From contig NZ_CAKASM010000024.1 in NCBI RefSeq assembly GCF_916858675.1, positions 1 through 58,521 of the forward strand: DNA of 58,521 nucleotides. Reading direction: 5' to 3'. This DNA comes from Sphingomonas sp. Leaf21. GTDB taxonomy: Bacteria > Pseudomonadota > Alphaproteobacteria > Sphingomonadales > Sphingomonadaceae. Numbering within the stretch: position 1 is the first letter of the stretch; each line of letters opens with the position of its first letter. The notes under the pieces were generated by a model. That model made no database searches. It worked only from the letters and a program-made list of their open reading frames with translations, and was not told the origin of the DNA. Of the stretch, positions 1-7,892 are shown in pieces. Made by a program: the position numbers and the translations under genes.

Positions 1-185
1 CCGATGTCGACCCCGTCACCCACAGCCCCGTGGTGCTCGCCGCCGATCGCGCGCGCGCCGCCGCCGCGCTGATCGGTCCGACCGCCACCGACCGCCTGAC
101 CCTGTCCACCGCCTCCGCCGCCGGTCGGCGCGGCGCGGTCGTCTCCCTCGTCTTTTCCGGTGAACCCCGAAGGAAGTCCCCATGA
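1..185 (+). CDS. 3' end of an unidentified protein upstream of flgA (partial)
   Basis: An open frame enters from the left edge (first full codon at base 3) and stops with TGA at 183-185, overlapping the flgA start as ATGA. About 60 residues are visible, rich in Ala and Arg, ending ...VSLVFSGEPRRKSP. The tight overlap with flgA suggests the same operon, hence probably a flagellar or envelope protein. The segment DRARAAAALI followed by a GRRGAVVSLVF stretch faintly recalls the end of OmpA-like domains, but the match is too weak to name it. A minus-strand frame over the same bases is judged a shadow. Confidence 0.45.
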   Translation, partial: DVDPVTHSPVVLAADRARAAAALIGPTATDRLTLSTASAAGRRGAVVSLVFSGEPRRKSP

Positions 186-685
186 TCCTGTCCCTGTTGC
201 TGGCCGGTGCCGCCGGTTTCCAGGATGTCGCCGCGCTCGACGCGGCGGTCGCCGCCTTTACCGGCCGCCCGGTCGGTATCGAGGGTGGCGCGCGCGCGCC
301 CGTCGATGCGCGGTTGCGGCTGGCGCAATGCCCCACCGTCGCCATGTCGTGGCGGACCGAGGCGCATGATGCCGTCGTCATCGCCTGTTCGAGCCCGCAA
401 TGGCGCATCTTCGTACCGGTGCTCGCAGCGCCGCGCCCGGTGGCGATCGCCGCCGCCGCCGCCGTGCCTGCGGTCGCGGTCAGGCAGGAGCCGGTGATAC
501 GGCGCGGCGATCCGGTAACGATCGAGGCGGGATCGGACGGATTTTCGATCACGCGCGACGGAATCGCGATGGCCGACGCCGCGCCCGGCGCGCATTTTCC
601 CGTGAAGATCGAGGCTACTCGCCAGCCGATTCAAGCGGTTGCGCTGTCGAGCGGTCGTGCCACCCTGCCCGGCTGGACCGAATGA
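182..685 (+). CDS. flgA: Flagellar P-ring assembly chaperone FlgA
   Basis: A 167-residue periplasmic protein needed to polymerise FlgI into the P ring around the rod. The N-terminus (MILSLLLAGAAG) looks like a short signal sequence. The C-terminal part carries the SAF/FlgA pattern: VIRRGDPVTIEAGSDGFSIT followed by a G-x-HFPVKI stretch, as in family members. Start ATG 182 has AAGGAAG about 6 bases upstream and overlaps the stop of the preceding gene. It is shorter than enteric FlgA (about 220 residues), as is common in alphaproteobacteria. FlgI itself is not in the window. Confidence 0.82.
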   Translation: MILSLLLAGAAGFQDVAALDAAVAAFTGRPVGIEGGARAPVDARLRLAQCPTVAMSWRTEAHDAVVIACSSPQWRIFVPVLAAPRPVAIAAAAAVPAVAVRQEPVIRRGDPVTIEAGSDGFSITRDGIAMADAAPGAHFPVKIEATRQPIQAVALSSGRATLPGWTE

Positions 686-719
686 ACGCATTCCTGCGGG
701 TTCGGTGAGGAATTCCGCC

Positions 720-746
720 TAAAGAAATGCACCAAGCGGTCGTTTC
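720..746 (+). promoter_or_regulatory. Sigma-28 (FliA) promoter of flgM
   Basis: TAAA (720-723), 15-base spacer, GTCGTTTC (739-746). Spacing and both boxes match the promoters in front of the flagellins and fliD in this window. A transcript starting about 7 bases downstream begins near 753, which excludes ATG 752 as a useful start and favours ATG 779 for flgM. Confidence 0.65.
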
Positions 747-778
747 CATGGATGTCAGCGAAACCGATAGGTGCGGGC

Positions 779-1078
779 ATGGTGGAAATAACGACTTCAA
801 GGCTGAATGCCGGAGACACGAGGGTCGCGCGGATCGCGCCGTCCCGCGTGGCGGCGACTCCCGAGGCAGGTCCTGCCCCGGCGAAGCTCACCCCCGGCGA
901 CACGAGCGCGTTGAGCGGCCTGTCCGCCGCGATGGCCTCGCAGCCCCCGGTCAATGCCGAGCGCATCGCCCAGATCAAGCGGGCGATCGCCGAAGGCAAT
1001 TTTCCGATCCTCCCGGCGACCATCGCCGACCAGATGATCGCCCTGAAGCTGAGCTGGAACAACAATGACGCGGCGTGA
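779..1078 (+). CDS. flgM: Anti-sigma-28 factor FlgM
   Basis: A 99-residue anti-sigma factor that holds FliA inactive until it is exported through the finished hook-basal body. The conserved C-terminal half is clear: VNAERIAQIKRAIAEGNFPI then ATIADQMIALKL, the FliA-binding helices. The N-terminus is disordered (Ser/Ala/Pro rich), as expected for an exported FlgM. Start ATG 779 (MVEITTSRL) is preferred over ATG 752, because 752 has no ribosome binding site and lies at the predicted transcription start. It overlaps flgN by 14 bases, so the two are co-translated. The sigma-28 promoter makes flgM part of the FliA regulon, giving feedback. Confidence 0.85.
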   Translation: MVEITTSRLNAGDTRVARIAPSRVAATPEAGPAPAKLTPGDTSALSGLSAAMASQPPVNAERIAQIKRAIAEGNFPILPATIADQMIALKLSWNNNDAA

Positions 1079-1376
1079 CGCCCTGATCCGGGTCATCGAG
1101 GCCCTTCACCGCGAGATCGCGGCCCTGAAGGTCAATGACGTTGCAGGCCTGGAGCGCGCGACCACCGAAAAGCTGGCCGCGATCGAGGAGGTCGCCGCGC
1201 TGGGCACCGGTCCCGCCGGTCCCGAGCTGCGCGAACTGGCCGACGAGGCCAACCGGCTGAACGAGACGTGCCGCATCTATGTCAACCTGATGGCCGCCAA
1301 TGTCCGCCGCCGGTTGCAGACCCTGACCGGCGATGCCGGGGCGGGCTATCGCCCGATGATGCGCGCCTTCGCCTGA
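1065..1376 (+). CDS. flgN: Flagellar export chaperone FlgN
   Basis: A 103-residue, almost all-helical protein of FlgN length. FlgN chaperones the hook-filament junction proteins FlgK and FlgL to the export gate; those genes are not in the window. Visible hallmarks are the heptad-rich N-terminal helix (ALIRVIEALHREIAALK), a central helix with paired Leu/Glu, and the C-terminal NETCRIYVNLMAANVRRRLQ helix, resembling the substrate-binding helix of the family. The start lies inside flgM (14-base overlap), typical of the flgM-flgN pair. A strong terminator follows at 1483. Confidence 0.75.
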   Translation: MTRRDALIRVIEALHREIAALKVNDVAGLERATTEKLAAIEEVAALGTGPAGPELRELADEANRLNETCRIYVNLMAANVRRRLQTLTGDAGAGYRPMMRAFA

Positions 1377-1482
1377 TTGCCGCCTTGCCGCGGCAAGCCC
1401 TTGCCGCTTTGCCGGACAGTCGCTTGCCGCGCCGTATCCCACCATCGTCGCGGAACCTGGCACGATCCCGCCAACGTGACGC

Positions 1483-1507
1483 AAAGCCCGGTTTTCCGGG
1501 CTTTTTT
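1483..1507 (+). terminator. Rho-independent terminator after flgMN
   Basis: Nine-base perfect stem AAAGCCCGG / CCGGGCTTT with a TTTT loop, followed by a T run. It closes the flgM-flgN transcript just before the sigma-54 promoter of the next operon. Confidence 0.85.
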
Positions 1508-1557
1508 GTTGCACGATGGCCTGCCGCCCGATGCGGCGACAGGCGATCCCGGAGAAT

Positions 1558-1573
1558 TGGCACGCCCCTTGCT
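1558..1573 (+). promoter_or_regulatory. Sigma-54 (RpoN) promoter of the transglycosylase-flhA-fliA operon
   Basis: TGGCACGCCCCTTGCT matches the RpoN consensus TGGCAC-N5-TTGC with the required GG-N10-GC spacing. It lies 36 bases upstream of the next start codon, directly after a terminator. Its activator is probably the AAA+ protein encoded at 12711-13994. Confidence 0.88.
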
Positions 1574-1608
1574 GAATGAAGCCCAAACCAGGGCTTTAAC
1601 CACACAGC

Positions 1609-2469
1609 ATGACCGTCCAACCCGTTTCCCAAGCCAGAGTCCAATCGGCCATCGCGCTGGCGTCCAGCCGCACGGGGGTCGATTTCGGCTATCTGCTCGG
1701 CCAGGCGAAGCTCGAGTCCGGGCTGAACGCCAATGCGCGTGCGGGGACCTCCTCGGCTTCGGGGCTCTATCAGTTCGTCGAACAAAGCTGGCTGGCGGTA
1801 CTCAAGAAGCACGGCGCGGAGCATGGGATGGGCTGGGCCGCCGACTCGATCGGCCAGTCGGGCGGCCGCTATTATGTCGCGGGCAATGCGCGCGCGGCGG
1901 TGATGGGGCTTCGCAACGATCCCACCGCCGCCTCGCTGATGGCCGCCGAACACGCTTCGGACAACAAGGCCGCGCTCGAATCGACGCTGGGTCGCGAGGC
2001 GAACGGCACCGACCTGTACATGGCGCATTTCCTGGGCCTTGGCGGCGCGACCAAGTTTCTCGGCACGATGGCGAGCAATCCGCAGGCCAGCGGCGCCGCG
2101 ATGTTCCCCGCCGCCGCGCGCGCCAATCGTTCGGTCTTCTACGCCGCGAACGGCCAGCCGCGCTCGCTGTCGGATATCTACGACCGGTTCGCGGGCAAGC
2201 TCGCGGGAAGCTCGGCCGACAGCGACGCGACGCGCTCCGCCAACCTCCAGTTCGCGGCGCAGGCGCTCGCGATGCAGGGGATGAACGGCGACGCGACCGT
2301 CGTCACCGGCAACAACCAAAGCGCCAGCGACGCGCTCGCCTGGGCGACCAGCACGATGAACCAGCTTGGGCTGCGGGGGGGCGGAGCGACCGGCGGCGAC
2401 AGCGTGCTGCGTCCCAAGCCCGACCATGCGCGGCTGGCGTACATGATGCTTGCGAGCATGGGGGGCTGA
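1609..2469 (+). CDS. Lytic transglycosylase (PleA/SltF-like), probably opens peptidoglycan for the flagellum
   Basis: A 286-residue protein whose first 190 residues carry the lysozyme-like transglycosylase fold. The catalytic Glu is in QAKLESGLN (residue about 38), followed by ARAGTSSASGLYQFVEQSWL, the GLYQF motif of soluble lytic transglycosylases. The pattern resembles Caulobacter PleA and flagellar SltF enzymes, which cut peptidoglycan so the rod can pass. There is no signal peptide: the protein starts MTVQPVSQARVQSAIALAS, which suggests export through the flagellar apparatus, as for FlgJ. It is first in a sigma-54 operon with flhA and fliA. The C-terminal 70 residues are low in recognisable features. 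Confidence 0.8.
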   Translation: MTVQPVSQARVQSAIALASSRTGVDFGYLLGQAKLESGLNANARAGTSSASGLYQFVEQSWLAVLKKHGAEHGMGWAADSIGQSGGRYYVAGNARAAVMGLRNDPTAASLMAAEHASDNKAALESTLGREANGTDLYMAHFLGLGGATKFLGTMASNPQASGAAMFPAAARANRSVFYAANGQPRSLSDIYDRFAGKLAGSSADSDATRSANLQFAAQALAMQGMNGDATVVTGNNQSASDALAWATSTMNQLGLRGGGATGGDSVLRPKPDHARLAYMMLASMGG

Positions 2470-2473
2470 TCGG

Positions 2474-4555
2474 ATGGGCAAGATTCTCGCCAACGGCCGT
2501 ACCATGGCCCTCCCCGCCGCGATCCTGCTGCTGGTGCTCGTCATGGTCGTGCCGATTCCACCGGCGCTGCTCGACATCTTCTTCGTCGCCAATATCGCGA
2601 TCAGCCTGGCGGTCCTGATGGTCGCGCTGAACGCGGAAAAGCCGCTCGACTTCTCGGCCTTCCCGACCGTTCTCCTGTTCGCGACCCTGTTCCGCCTGGG
2701 CCTCAACGTCGCCTCGACCCGCATCGTGCTGGTCCATGGCCATGAGGGCGAGAGCGCGGCGGGCCACGTCATCGAGGCGTTCGGCACCTTCCTGATCGGC
2801 GGCGACTATGTCGTCGGCCTCTTCGTCTTCGCGATCCTGATGATCATCAACCTGATCGTCGTGACCAAGGGCGCAGGGCGCGTGTCGGAAGTGTCCGCGC
2901 GCTTCACCCTGGACGCGCTGCCCGGCAAGCAGATGGCGATCGACGCCGACCTGAACGCCGGTCTCATCACGCCCGACCAGGCCAAGGCGCGCCGCGTCGA
3001 GGTGTCGACCGAGGCCGATTTCTACGGTTCGATGGACGGTTCGTCCAAGTTCGTGAAGGGCGACGCGGTCGCCGCGATGCTGATCCTGGCGGCCAACATC
3101 ATCGGCGGCCTGATCCTGGGTCCGGTCAGCCATGGCATGGGCGTGGCCGACGCCGCCAAGACCTATATCCTGCTCGCCATCGGCGACGCGCTGGTCGCGC
3201 AGTTGCCGTCGCTGATGCTCTCCATCGCCGCCGCCGCGATCGTGACGCGCGTGTCGTCCGACAAGGATCTGGCGGGTCAGATCGGGTCGCAGTTCGGCGC
3301 GTCCAAGACCTGGCTGCCGGTCGCGGTCATTCTGGGCCTGCTCGGCGTGCTGCCCGGCATGCCGCACCTTATCCTGCTGCCCGCCGCCGCCATCGCCGGT
3401 TTCACCGCATGGAAGCTGCGCCAGATCGAGAAGCGCCCCGTCATCGCCGCCGCCGCACCCGCCGCCGAGCCGGTCGACCCCTCGCGCATCGCCTGGGAAG
3501 ACGTGACCGACGGGATGCAGGTGCATATCGACATCGGCTACGGCCTGGTGCCGCTGGTCGACGAGCGTCGCGGCGCCCCCCTGATGGCGCGCATCACCGG
3601 CGTCCGCCGCCAATTGTCCAAGGATCTGGGCTTCGTCGTGCCGCAGGCGCGGGTCCGCGACGACATCAGCCTGGCACCCTATAGCTACCGCATCCTCATC
3701 AACGGCGTCGTCGCCGCCGAGGATCAGGTGTCGCCCGACGAGATGCTCGCGCTCGATACCGGCCAGGCCTTCGGCACGCTGAACGGCAAGCCGGTCAAGG
3801 ACCCGACCTTCGGCCTGCCCGCCACCTGGATCCTGAAGGGCGATGCCGATGCCGCGACCGGCATGGGCTATCTGGTGGTCGATCCGGGCACCGTCATGGC
3901 GACCCATCTGAACCACATCCTCGGCTCCAACGCGTCCGAACTGCTCGGCCCCGACGAGGTGCAGGCGCTGCTCGACGGGCTGAAGGAACGCGCGGCGCAG
4001 CTGGCCGCCTCGCTCTGCCCGACGCCGCTGCCGCTGACCACGTTGACCCAGGTTCTCAAGGGCCTGCTGGCGGAGAACATCTCGCTCAAGGAATTCCGCC
4101 GTATCGCCAGCGCGGTCGCGGTCGCCGCGCAGCGCACGGTCGATGCCGAGGAGATCATCGAGACGATCCGCCCCAGCCTGGGCGCGCTGATCGTCCAGAA
4201 GCTGTGCGGCGTGCGCGAGCCGCTTCGCGTCATGACGCTGGACGGCCAGCTCGAAGGGCTGCTGGGCCAGGCGATGCGCGCCGACGTCTCGCGCCGCCAT
4301 GTCATCGAACCCGATCTGGGCCAGCGGATCACGGTCGCGCTGACCCAGGCCGCCGAACCGCTGATCGCCGAGGCCAAGCCCTTTGCCCTCGTCGTCCAGC
4401 CGGGCGTGCGACTGGCGATGCGCAAGCTGTTGCGCACCTGCCTGCCCGACGTGCCCGTCCTCTCCTTCTTCGAAGTACCGGAAGACAAGCCGGTCGAAGT
4501 CGTCGCCGTCATCGGCGCCCCCCATCACTCCCAGCAACAGGCGATTGCTGCATGA
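2474..4555 (+). CDS. flhA: Flagellar export gate protein FlhA
   Basis: A 693-residue inner-membrane protein forming the nonameric export gate of the flagellar type III apparatus. The first ~330 residues hold about eight membrane segments, starting MALPAAILLLVLVMVVPIPP, and the FHIPEP-family stretch around LFRLGLNVASTRIVL. The remaining half is the cytoplasmic ring that docks chaperone-substrate complexes (ITVALTQAAEPLI, VRLAMRKLLRTCLPDVPVLS). ATG 2474 is chosen because it begins after the preceding stop; ATG 2450 would overlap it by 20 bases. The stop overlaps the fliA start as ATGA, so export gate and sigma factor are made together. Confidence 0.95.
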   Translation: MGKILANGRTMALPAAILLLVLVMVVPIPPALLDIFFVANIAISLAVLMVALNAEKPLDFSAFPTVLLFATLFRLGLNVASTRIVLVHGHEGESAAGHVIEAFGTFLIGGDYVVGLFVFAILMIINLIVVTKGAGRVSEVSARFTLDALPGKQMAIDADLNAGLITPDQAKARRVEVSTEADFYGSMDGSSKFVKGDAVAAMLILAANIIGGLILGPVSHGMGVADAAKTYILLAIGDALVAQLPSLMLSIAAAAIVTRVSSDKDLAGQIGSQFGASKTWLPVAVILGLLGVLPGMPHLILLPAAAIAGFTAWKLRQIEKRPVIAAAAPAAEPVDPSRIAWEDVTDGMQVHIDIGYGLVPLVDERRGAPLMARITGVRRQLSKDLGFVVPQARVRDDISLAPYSYRILINGVVAAEDQVSPDEMLALDTGQAFGTLNGKPVKDPTFGLPATWILKGDADAATGMGYLVVDPGTVMATHLNHILGSNASELLGPDEVQALLDGLKERAAQLAASLCPTPLPLTTLTQVLKGLLAENISLKEFRRIASAVAVAAQRTVDAEEIIETIRPSLGALIVQKLCGVREPLRVMTLDGQLEGLLGQAMRADVSRRHVIEPDLGQRITVALTQAAEPLIAEAKPFALVVQPGVRLAMRKLLRTCLPDVPVLSFFEVPEDKPVEVVAVIGAPHHSQQQAIAA

Positions 4556-5361
4556 CCTCGCACCCTCTCAGCGGCGCATTCATGGACGCCCAGCCGATCA
4601 ACCCGGCGAGCTTCGACCCCGCGCTGGTCAATCCGACGATCGCGGACCAGCCGCTCACCTATCGCCCCGCCCCGCGCAAGCCCGGCGGCGACGCGAGCGC
4701 GCTGATCCGACAGCATCTGCCGATGGTCCGGCGCATCGCGTGGCATGTCCACGGGTCGATGTCGAACCTGGTCGAGATCGAGGATCTGGTCCAGGTCGGG
4801 CTGGTCGCACTGGTCGAGGCCGCCGCCTCGTTCGAGGAACGCGGTGTCGAGTTCGGCCATTATCTGAAAGCGCGCCTGCGCGGCGCGATGATCGACGAGC
4901 TGCGGCGTCAGGCGACGACGACTCGCGGCGCGATGCGCCGTCGCCGCGACTATACACGCGCCGTCGCCTCGCTGACCCAGCCCGACGGCCAGGCCCCGAC
5001 CGACGAGGCGGTGGCACAGAAGCTGGGCGTGCCGGTCGATCGCCTGCGTGCCGAGTACAAGACCGCGGAGGCGGTGCGGATGGATTCGATCGACGATGTC
5101 TATTCGGACGATCTGCCCTGGTTCGCCGACGACACGCCCGACGCGTTCGAGCAACTCGCCGAAAGCGACCTGCGCGACGCGCTGATCGCCGCGATCTCGG
5201 CGCTGCCCGAGCGCGAGGCGATGGTGATCCAGCTCTATTATGTCGAGGAGCTCAACCTCGAGGAGATCGGCCAGGTCCTCGGCGTCGGCGCCGCGCGCAT
5301 CTGCCAGATCAAGAGCGCGGCCCATGCCAAGTTGAAAAAGGCGCTCGGCGCGCAGGTGTGA
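4552..5361 (+). CDS. fliA: Flagellar sigma factor FliA (sigma-28)
   Basis: A 269-residue sigma-70-family factor of the FliA group. Region 2 reads VEIEDLVQVGLVALVEAAASF followed by a FGHYLKARLRGAMIDELRR block, diagnostic of sigma-28. Region 4 is LPEREAMVIQLYYVEELNLE followed by a helix-turn-helix (IGQVLGVGAARICQIKSAA). ATG 4552 overlaps the flhA stop; ATG 4582 is an alternative. A ~40-residue N-terminal tail precedes the sigma domain. Targets readable in this window are flgM, fliD and the five flagellins, all with TAAA-N15-G(C/T)CGTT boxes. Its partner FlgM is encoded upstream. Confidence 0.93.
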   Translation: MTSHPLSGAFMDAQPINPASFDPALVNPTIADQPLTYRPAPRKPGGDASALIRQHLPMVRRIAWHVHGSMSNLVEIEDLVQVGLVALVEAAASFEERGVEFGHYLKARLRGAMIDELRRQATTTRGAMRRRRDYTRAVASLTQPDGQAPTDEAVAQKLGVPVDRLRAEYKTAEAVRMDSIDDVYSDDLPWFADDTPDAFEQLAESDLRDALIAAISALPEREAMVIQLYYVEELNLEEIGQVLGVGAARICQIKSAAHAKLKKALGAQV

Positions 5362-5465
5362 TCGACATCGACCGAACGCCCCCGATCTTGGGCGGGGCAC
5401 GGAATTGCGGTTTCCTTTGATCCCCGTTCCGCCATAAGCCGTCCCCCCTGATCCGGGGGAAGAGC

Positions 5466-6695
5466 ATGTTTGCCCGTCACGAACGCCGCCTCGTCGCACG
5501 CTATCTCTGGCCGGGTGCCGGGGGGCGGCTGGTGCTGCTGGTCGGGGCGATCGGCTGTATCGGCGTGGCGATCGGCGTCGCCTCGCTGATACTGGTCCTC
5601 GCCGTGATGAACGGCGCGACGGCCAAGCTCGCCAGCAGCGTCGCGCCGGTCGACGGGCATCTCAGCATCACCGCCACCGCGCACCGGATCATGGACGAGG
5701 CGGAGGTCGCCGCCGCGATCGCGCGCCTGCCCGGGATCGTCCGCGCCGAACCGCAACGCGAGCTGACCGCCGCGCTCAGCATCGATGGCCGGACCAGCCC
5801 GATCCGGCTCCAGGGGCTCTATCCCGACGGACTGGCGCACCATCCCTCGCTCGCACGCATGGCGATGGGCCGCCGCCCCGGTGGTCCCGACAGCATCGCC
5901 ATCGGCGAGAATGCCGCTGTGCAGCTCGGCCTGCTGCCCGGCATGCCGGTCGCGCTGGGGCGGGTCGAGGTCGCGCCCGACCAGGCGGTGTCGCTCGACC
6001 TGTTCGATGCGCGGGTCGCCGGGCTCTATCATGACGACGACGCCGATGGCGGCCAGTCGCCGCTGGTGATCGGGCCGGTCGCGGGGCTTCCGATCCTGAA
6101 CGACACGGCGGCGGTGTCGCACCGGGTCGCGGTGACGCTGGCCGACCCGGCCGACGAAGCGCGGGTGACGATGGAGATCCGGCGGCGCCTCGGCCCCGGC
6201 TATCGAATCACGAGCTGGACGCAGAGCAACCATGCGCTGCTCGCCGCGCTCGCGACCGAGAAGATCGGGATGACCATCGCCGTTGGGCTGGTCACCGTCA
6301 TCGCGCTGTTCAACGTGCTATCCTCGATGACCCTGCTTGCCCGGTCCAAGCGCCGCGAGATCGCGGTGGTGCGCAGCATGGGCATGTCCGCGCGCAGCGT
6401 CGCACGCGTTTTCACCACGGTCGGCAGCATCATCGCGGGCGTCGGTACGATCGCGGGGCTGGCGCTGGCGACGGGCGTGCTGACCCAGCGCGACCGGATC
6501 GCGGCCTTCGCGCTGTGGCTGGCCCCGACGCGCGAACGCGACCTCGACGTCTTCCTGTCGCTGCCGATCGGAATCGCGCCGCACGAGGTGGCGATCATCG
6601 CAGCCTGCGTGATGGCGGGGGCGGTGCTGGCCAGCCTCTATCCCGCCTGGCAGGCCGCGCGCGTACCGCCCGCCCTGGTGCTGCGCGGCGAATGA
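5466..6695 (+). CDS. LolC/LolE-family (FtsX-like) ABC transporter permease, orphan
   Basis: A 409-residue permease of the LolC/E (MacB/FtsX) type: one membrane helix near residues 25-48 (GAIGCIGVAIGVASLILVLA then the VMNG motif), a ~220-residue periplasmic domain, then three helices near 270-295, 318-340 and 373-395. The stretch LSSMTLLARSKRREIAVVRSMG matches the coupling helix of LolC/LolE, which extract lipoproteins from the inner membrane. No LolD ATPase is adjacent, so the ATPase must be encoded elsewhere or the protein is a divergent duplicate. It follows fliA after a 104-base gap, with a good ribosome binding site (GGGGGAAGAG). Substrate unknown; a flagellar lipoprotein (FlgH-like) is only a guess. 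Confidence 0.75.
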   Translation: MFARHERRLVARYLWPGAGGRLVLLVGAIGCIGVAIGVASLILVLAVMNGATAKLASSVAPVDGHLSITATAHRIMDEAEVAAAIARLPGIVRAEPQRELTAALSIDGRTSPIRLQGLYPDGLAHHPSLARMAMGRRPGGPDSIAIGENAAVQLGLLPGMPVALGRVEVAPDQAVSLDLFDARVAGLYHDDDADGGQSPLVIGPVAGLPILNDTAAVSHRVAVTLADPADEARVTMEIRRRLGPGYRITSWTQSNHALLAALATEKIGMTIAVGLVTVIALFNVLSSMTLLARSKRREIAVVRSMGMSARSVARVFTTVGSIIAGVGTIAGLALATGVLTQRDRIAAFALWLAPTRERDLDVFLSLPIGIAPHEVAIIAACVMAGAVLASLYPAWQAARVPPALVLRGE

Positions 6696-6755
6696 AAGGC
6701 CCCTCGCCCATCAAGAAGGGGAAAGGATCGCCGCCGATCGACACCGAACGCGAGT

Positions 6756-6787
6756 AAACCCCGGCGACCCGAAGGCCGCCGGGGTTT
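6756..6787. terminator. Convergent terminator between the permease gene and flagellin 1
   Basis: Inverted repeat AAACCCCGGCG / CGCCGGGGTTT around a short GC-rich loop. It lies between convergent genes and could end both transcripts; the T run is short on either strand. Confidence 0.65.
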
Positions 6788-6877
6788 GTCCTGCAAACCA
6801 CGCCGCGCGCCGAGGCGCGGCCGGTTGGCCCCGATACCCGAGTGGGGGCGCGGTGCCGGGGCGCTCAGGAACCGGTG

Positions 6878-7714
6878 TTACTGACCGAGCAGCTTGAGCA
6901 CGCCCTGCTGCGACTGGTTCGCCTGGCTCAGCATCGCGGTCGATGCCTGGCTCAGGATCTGCGCCTTGGCGAGCGCGGTCGTCTCCACCGAATAATCGGT
7001 GTCCTCGATCCGGCTGCGCGCTTCGGACAGGTTGGTCATGTTGGAGGTCAGGTTGTTGACCGCCGACTGAAGCCGGTTCTGCACCGCGCCGAGACCGGCG
7101 CGGATGTTCGCGACCTTGCCGATGCCCAGGTCGAACTGGTCGAGCGTCGCGGTCGACTTCATGACCGGCGGACTGGCGGTGAAATCGATGAGGTCGGTCA
7201 ACGTCGACTCCGACTTGAGATTGCCGAAGGTCATGTTGATGCCGTCATTGGTGCCCGAACCCGCCTGGATCTTGACCGTGCCGGAGGCGCCCGCCGTGCC
7301 GTCGAACAGCTTCTGGCCGTTGAACGAGGTGTTGGTCAGGATCGTCGAGATCTGCGCGCTGAGCGCATCCTGCTCGGCGGTCAGGTTCGACACGTCGCTG
7401 GCCGAATAGGTGGCGTTGGCCTTCTGCACGCCCAGTTCGCGCATCCGCTGAAGCATGTTGGCGACTTCGTCCAGCGCGCCCTCTGCGGTCTGCGCCATCG
7501 AGATGCCGTCATTGGCGTTGCGGATACCCTGGTTCATGCCGCGGACCTGCGAGGTCATCGAGGCGGCGATGGCGAGGCCCGCCGCGTCGTCCTTGGCCGA
7601 ATTGATCCGCTTGCCGGTCGACAGGCGCTGCATCGAAACGCTCAGCGCGTCCTGTGCGCTGGTCGACGCGCTGGAGGCGCGTAGCGCCGAGATATTGGTG
7701 GCGATAACCGTCAT
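6878..7714 (-). CDS. Flagellin 1 (most divergent of five)
   Basis: A 278-residue filament subunit. D0/D1 ends are canonical: [17 protein letters not shown] and [20 protein letters not shown] at the N-terminus, and [20 protein letters not shown] then [21 protein letters not shown] at the C-terminus. The ~100-residue middle is short, with no large D2/D3 domain. Compared with the other four it has more replaced positions in the conserved ends (SAQDAL for [25 protein letters not shown]) and ends in Gln. It has a good ribosome binding site (GGAG), its own sigma-28 promoter and its own terminator. It may be a minor or positionally specialised subunit. Confidence 0.95.
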   Translation of the reverse strand: MTVIATNISALRASSASTSAQDALSVSMQRLSTGKRINSAKDDAAGLAIAASMTSQVRGMNQGIRNANDGISMAQTAEGALDEVANMLQRMRELGVQKANATYSASDVSNLTAEQDALSAQISTILTNTSFNGQKLFDGTAGASGTVKIQAGSGTNDGINMTFGNLKSESTLTDLIDFTASPPVMKSTATLDQFDLGIGKVANIRAGLGAVQNRLQSAVNNLTSNMTNLSEARSRIEDTDYSVETTALAKAQILSQASTAMLSQANQSQQGVLKLLGQ

Positions 7715-7777
7715 GGTCGTTCTCCAAAGCCGGAGCTCTCCGCCGCCCCCAAGGCGAAGGTCGAGCTGCCACCACGG

Positions 7778-7804
7778 AAAACGGCCGCCTGTCGCCGCAC
7801 TTTA
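7778..7804 (-). promoter_or_regulatory. Sigma-28 promoter of flagellin 1
   Basis: On the minus strand TAAA (7801-7804), 15-base spacer, GCCGTTTT (7778-7785). It lies 64 bases upstream of the start codon. Confidence 0.8.
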
Positions 7805-7842
7805 GGAAAAAAAGTGCGGCGGGCGACGATTTTTTCGGCAGG

Positions 7843-7871
7843 CCCCCGCCATCTCTCTGAAATGGCGGGGG
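7843..7871 (-). terminator. Stem-loop after flagellin 2
   Basis: Perfect ten-base stem CCCCCGCCAT / ATGGCGGGGG, 22 bases after the flagellin 2 stop. No T run follows on the minus strand, so it may act as an mRNA 3'-end stabiliser as much as an intrinsic terminator. Confidence 0.55.
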
Positions 7872-7892
7872 TCTTCATGTCATTGCAGGGGC

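Noticed and set aside
752..778. Upstream ATG start for flgM at 752
   Set aside because: No ribosome binding site, and it coincides with the predicted sigma-28 transcription start.
720..800. ACCGATAG at 763-770 as a FliA -10 box
   Set aside because: No TAAA 15 bases upstream; the pair at 720/739 fits better.
1458..1473. Second sigma-54-like site (CTGGCACGATCCCGCC)
   Set aside because: The GG to GC distance is one base short, and it lies upstream of a strong terminator.
2303..4537. A 744-residue minus-strand frame opposite flhA, and similar long frames opposite fliP-fliR, relA/spoT, pnp and the flagellins
   Set aside because: Same codon-mirror artefact; no motif, signal or start context.
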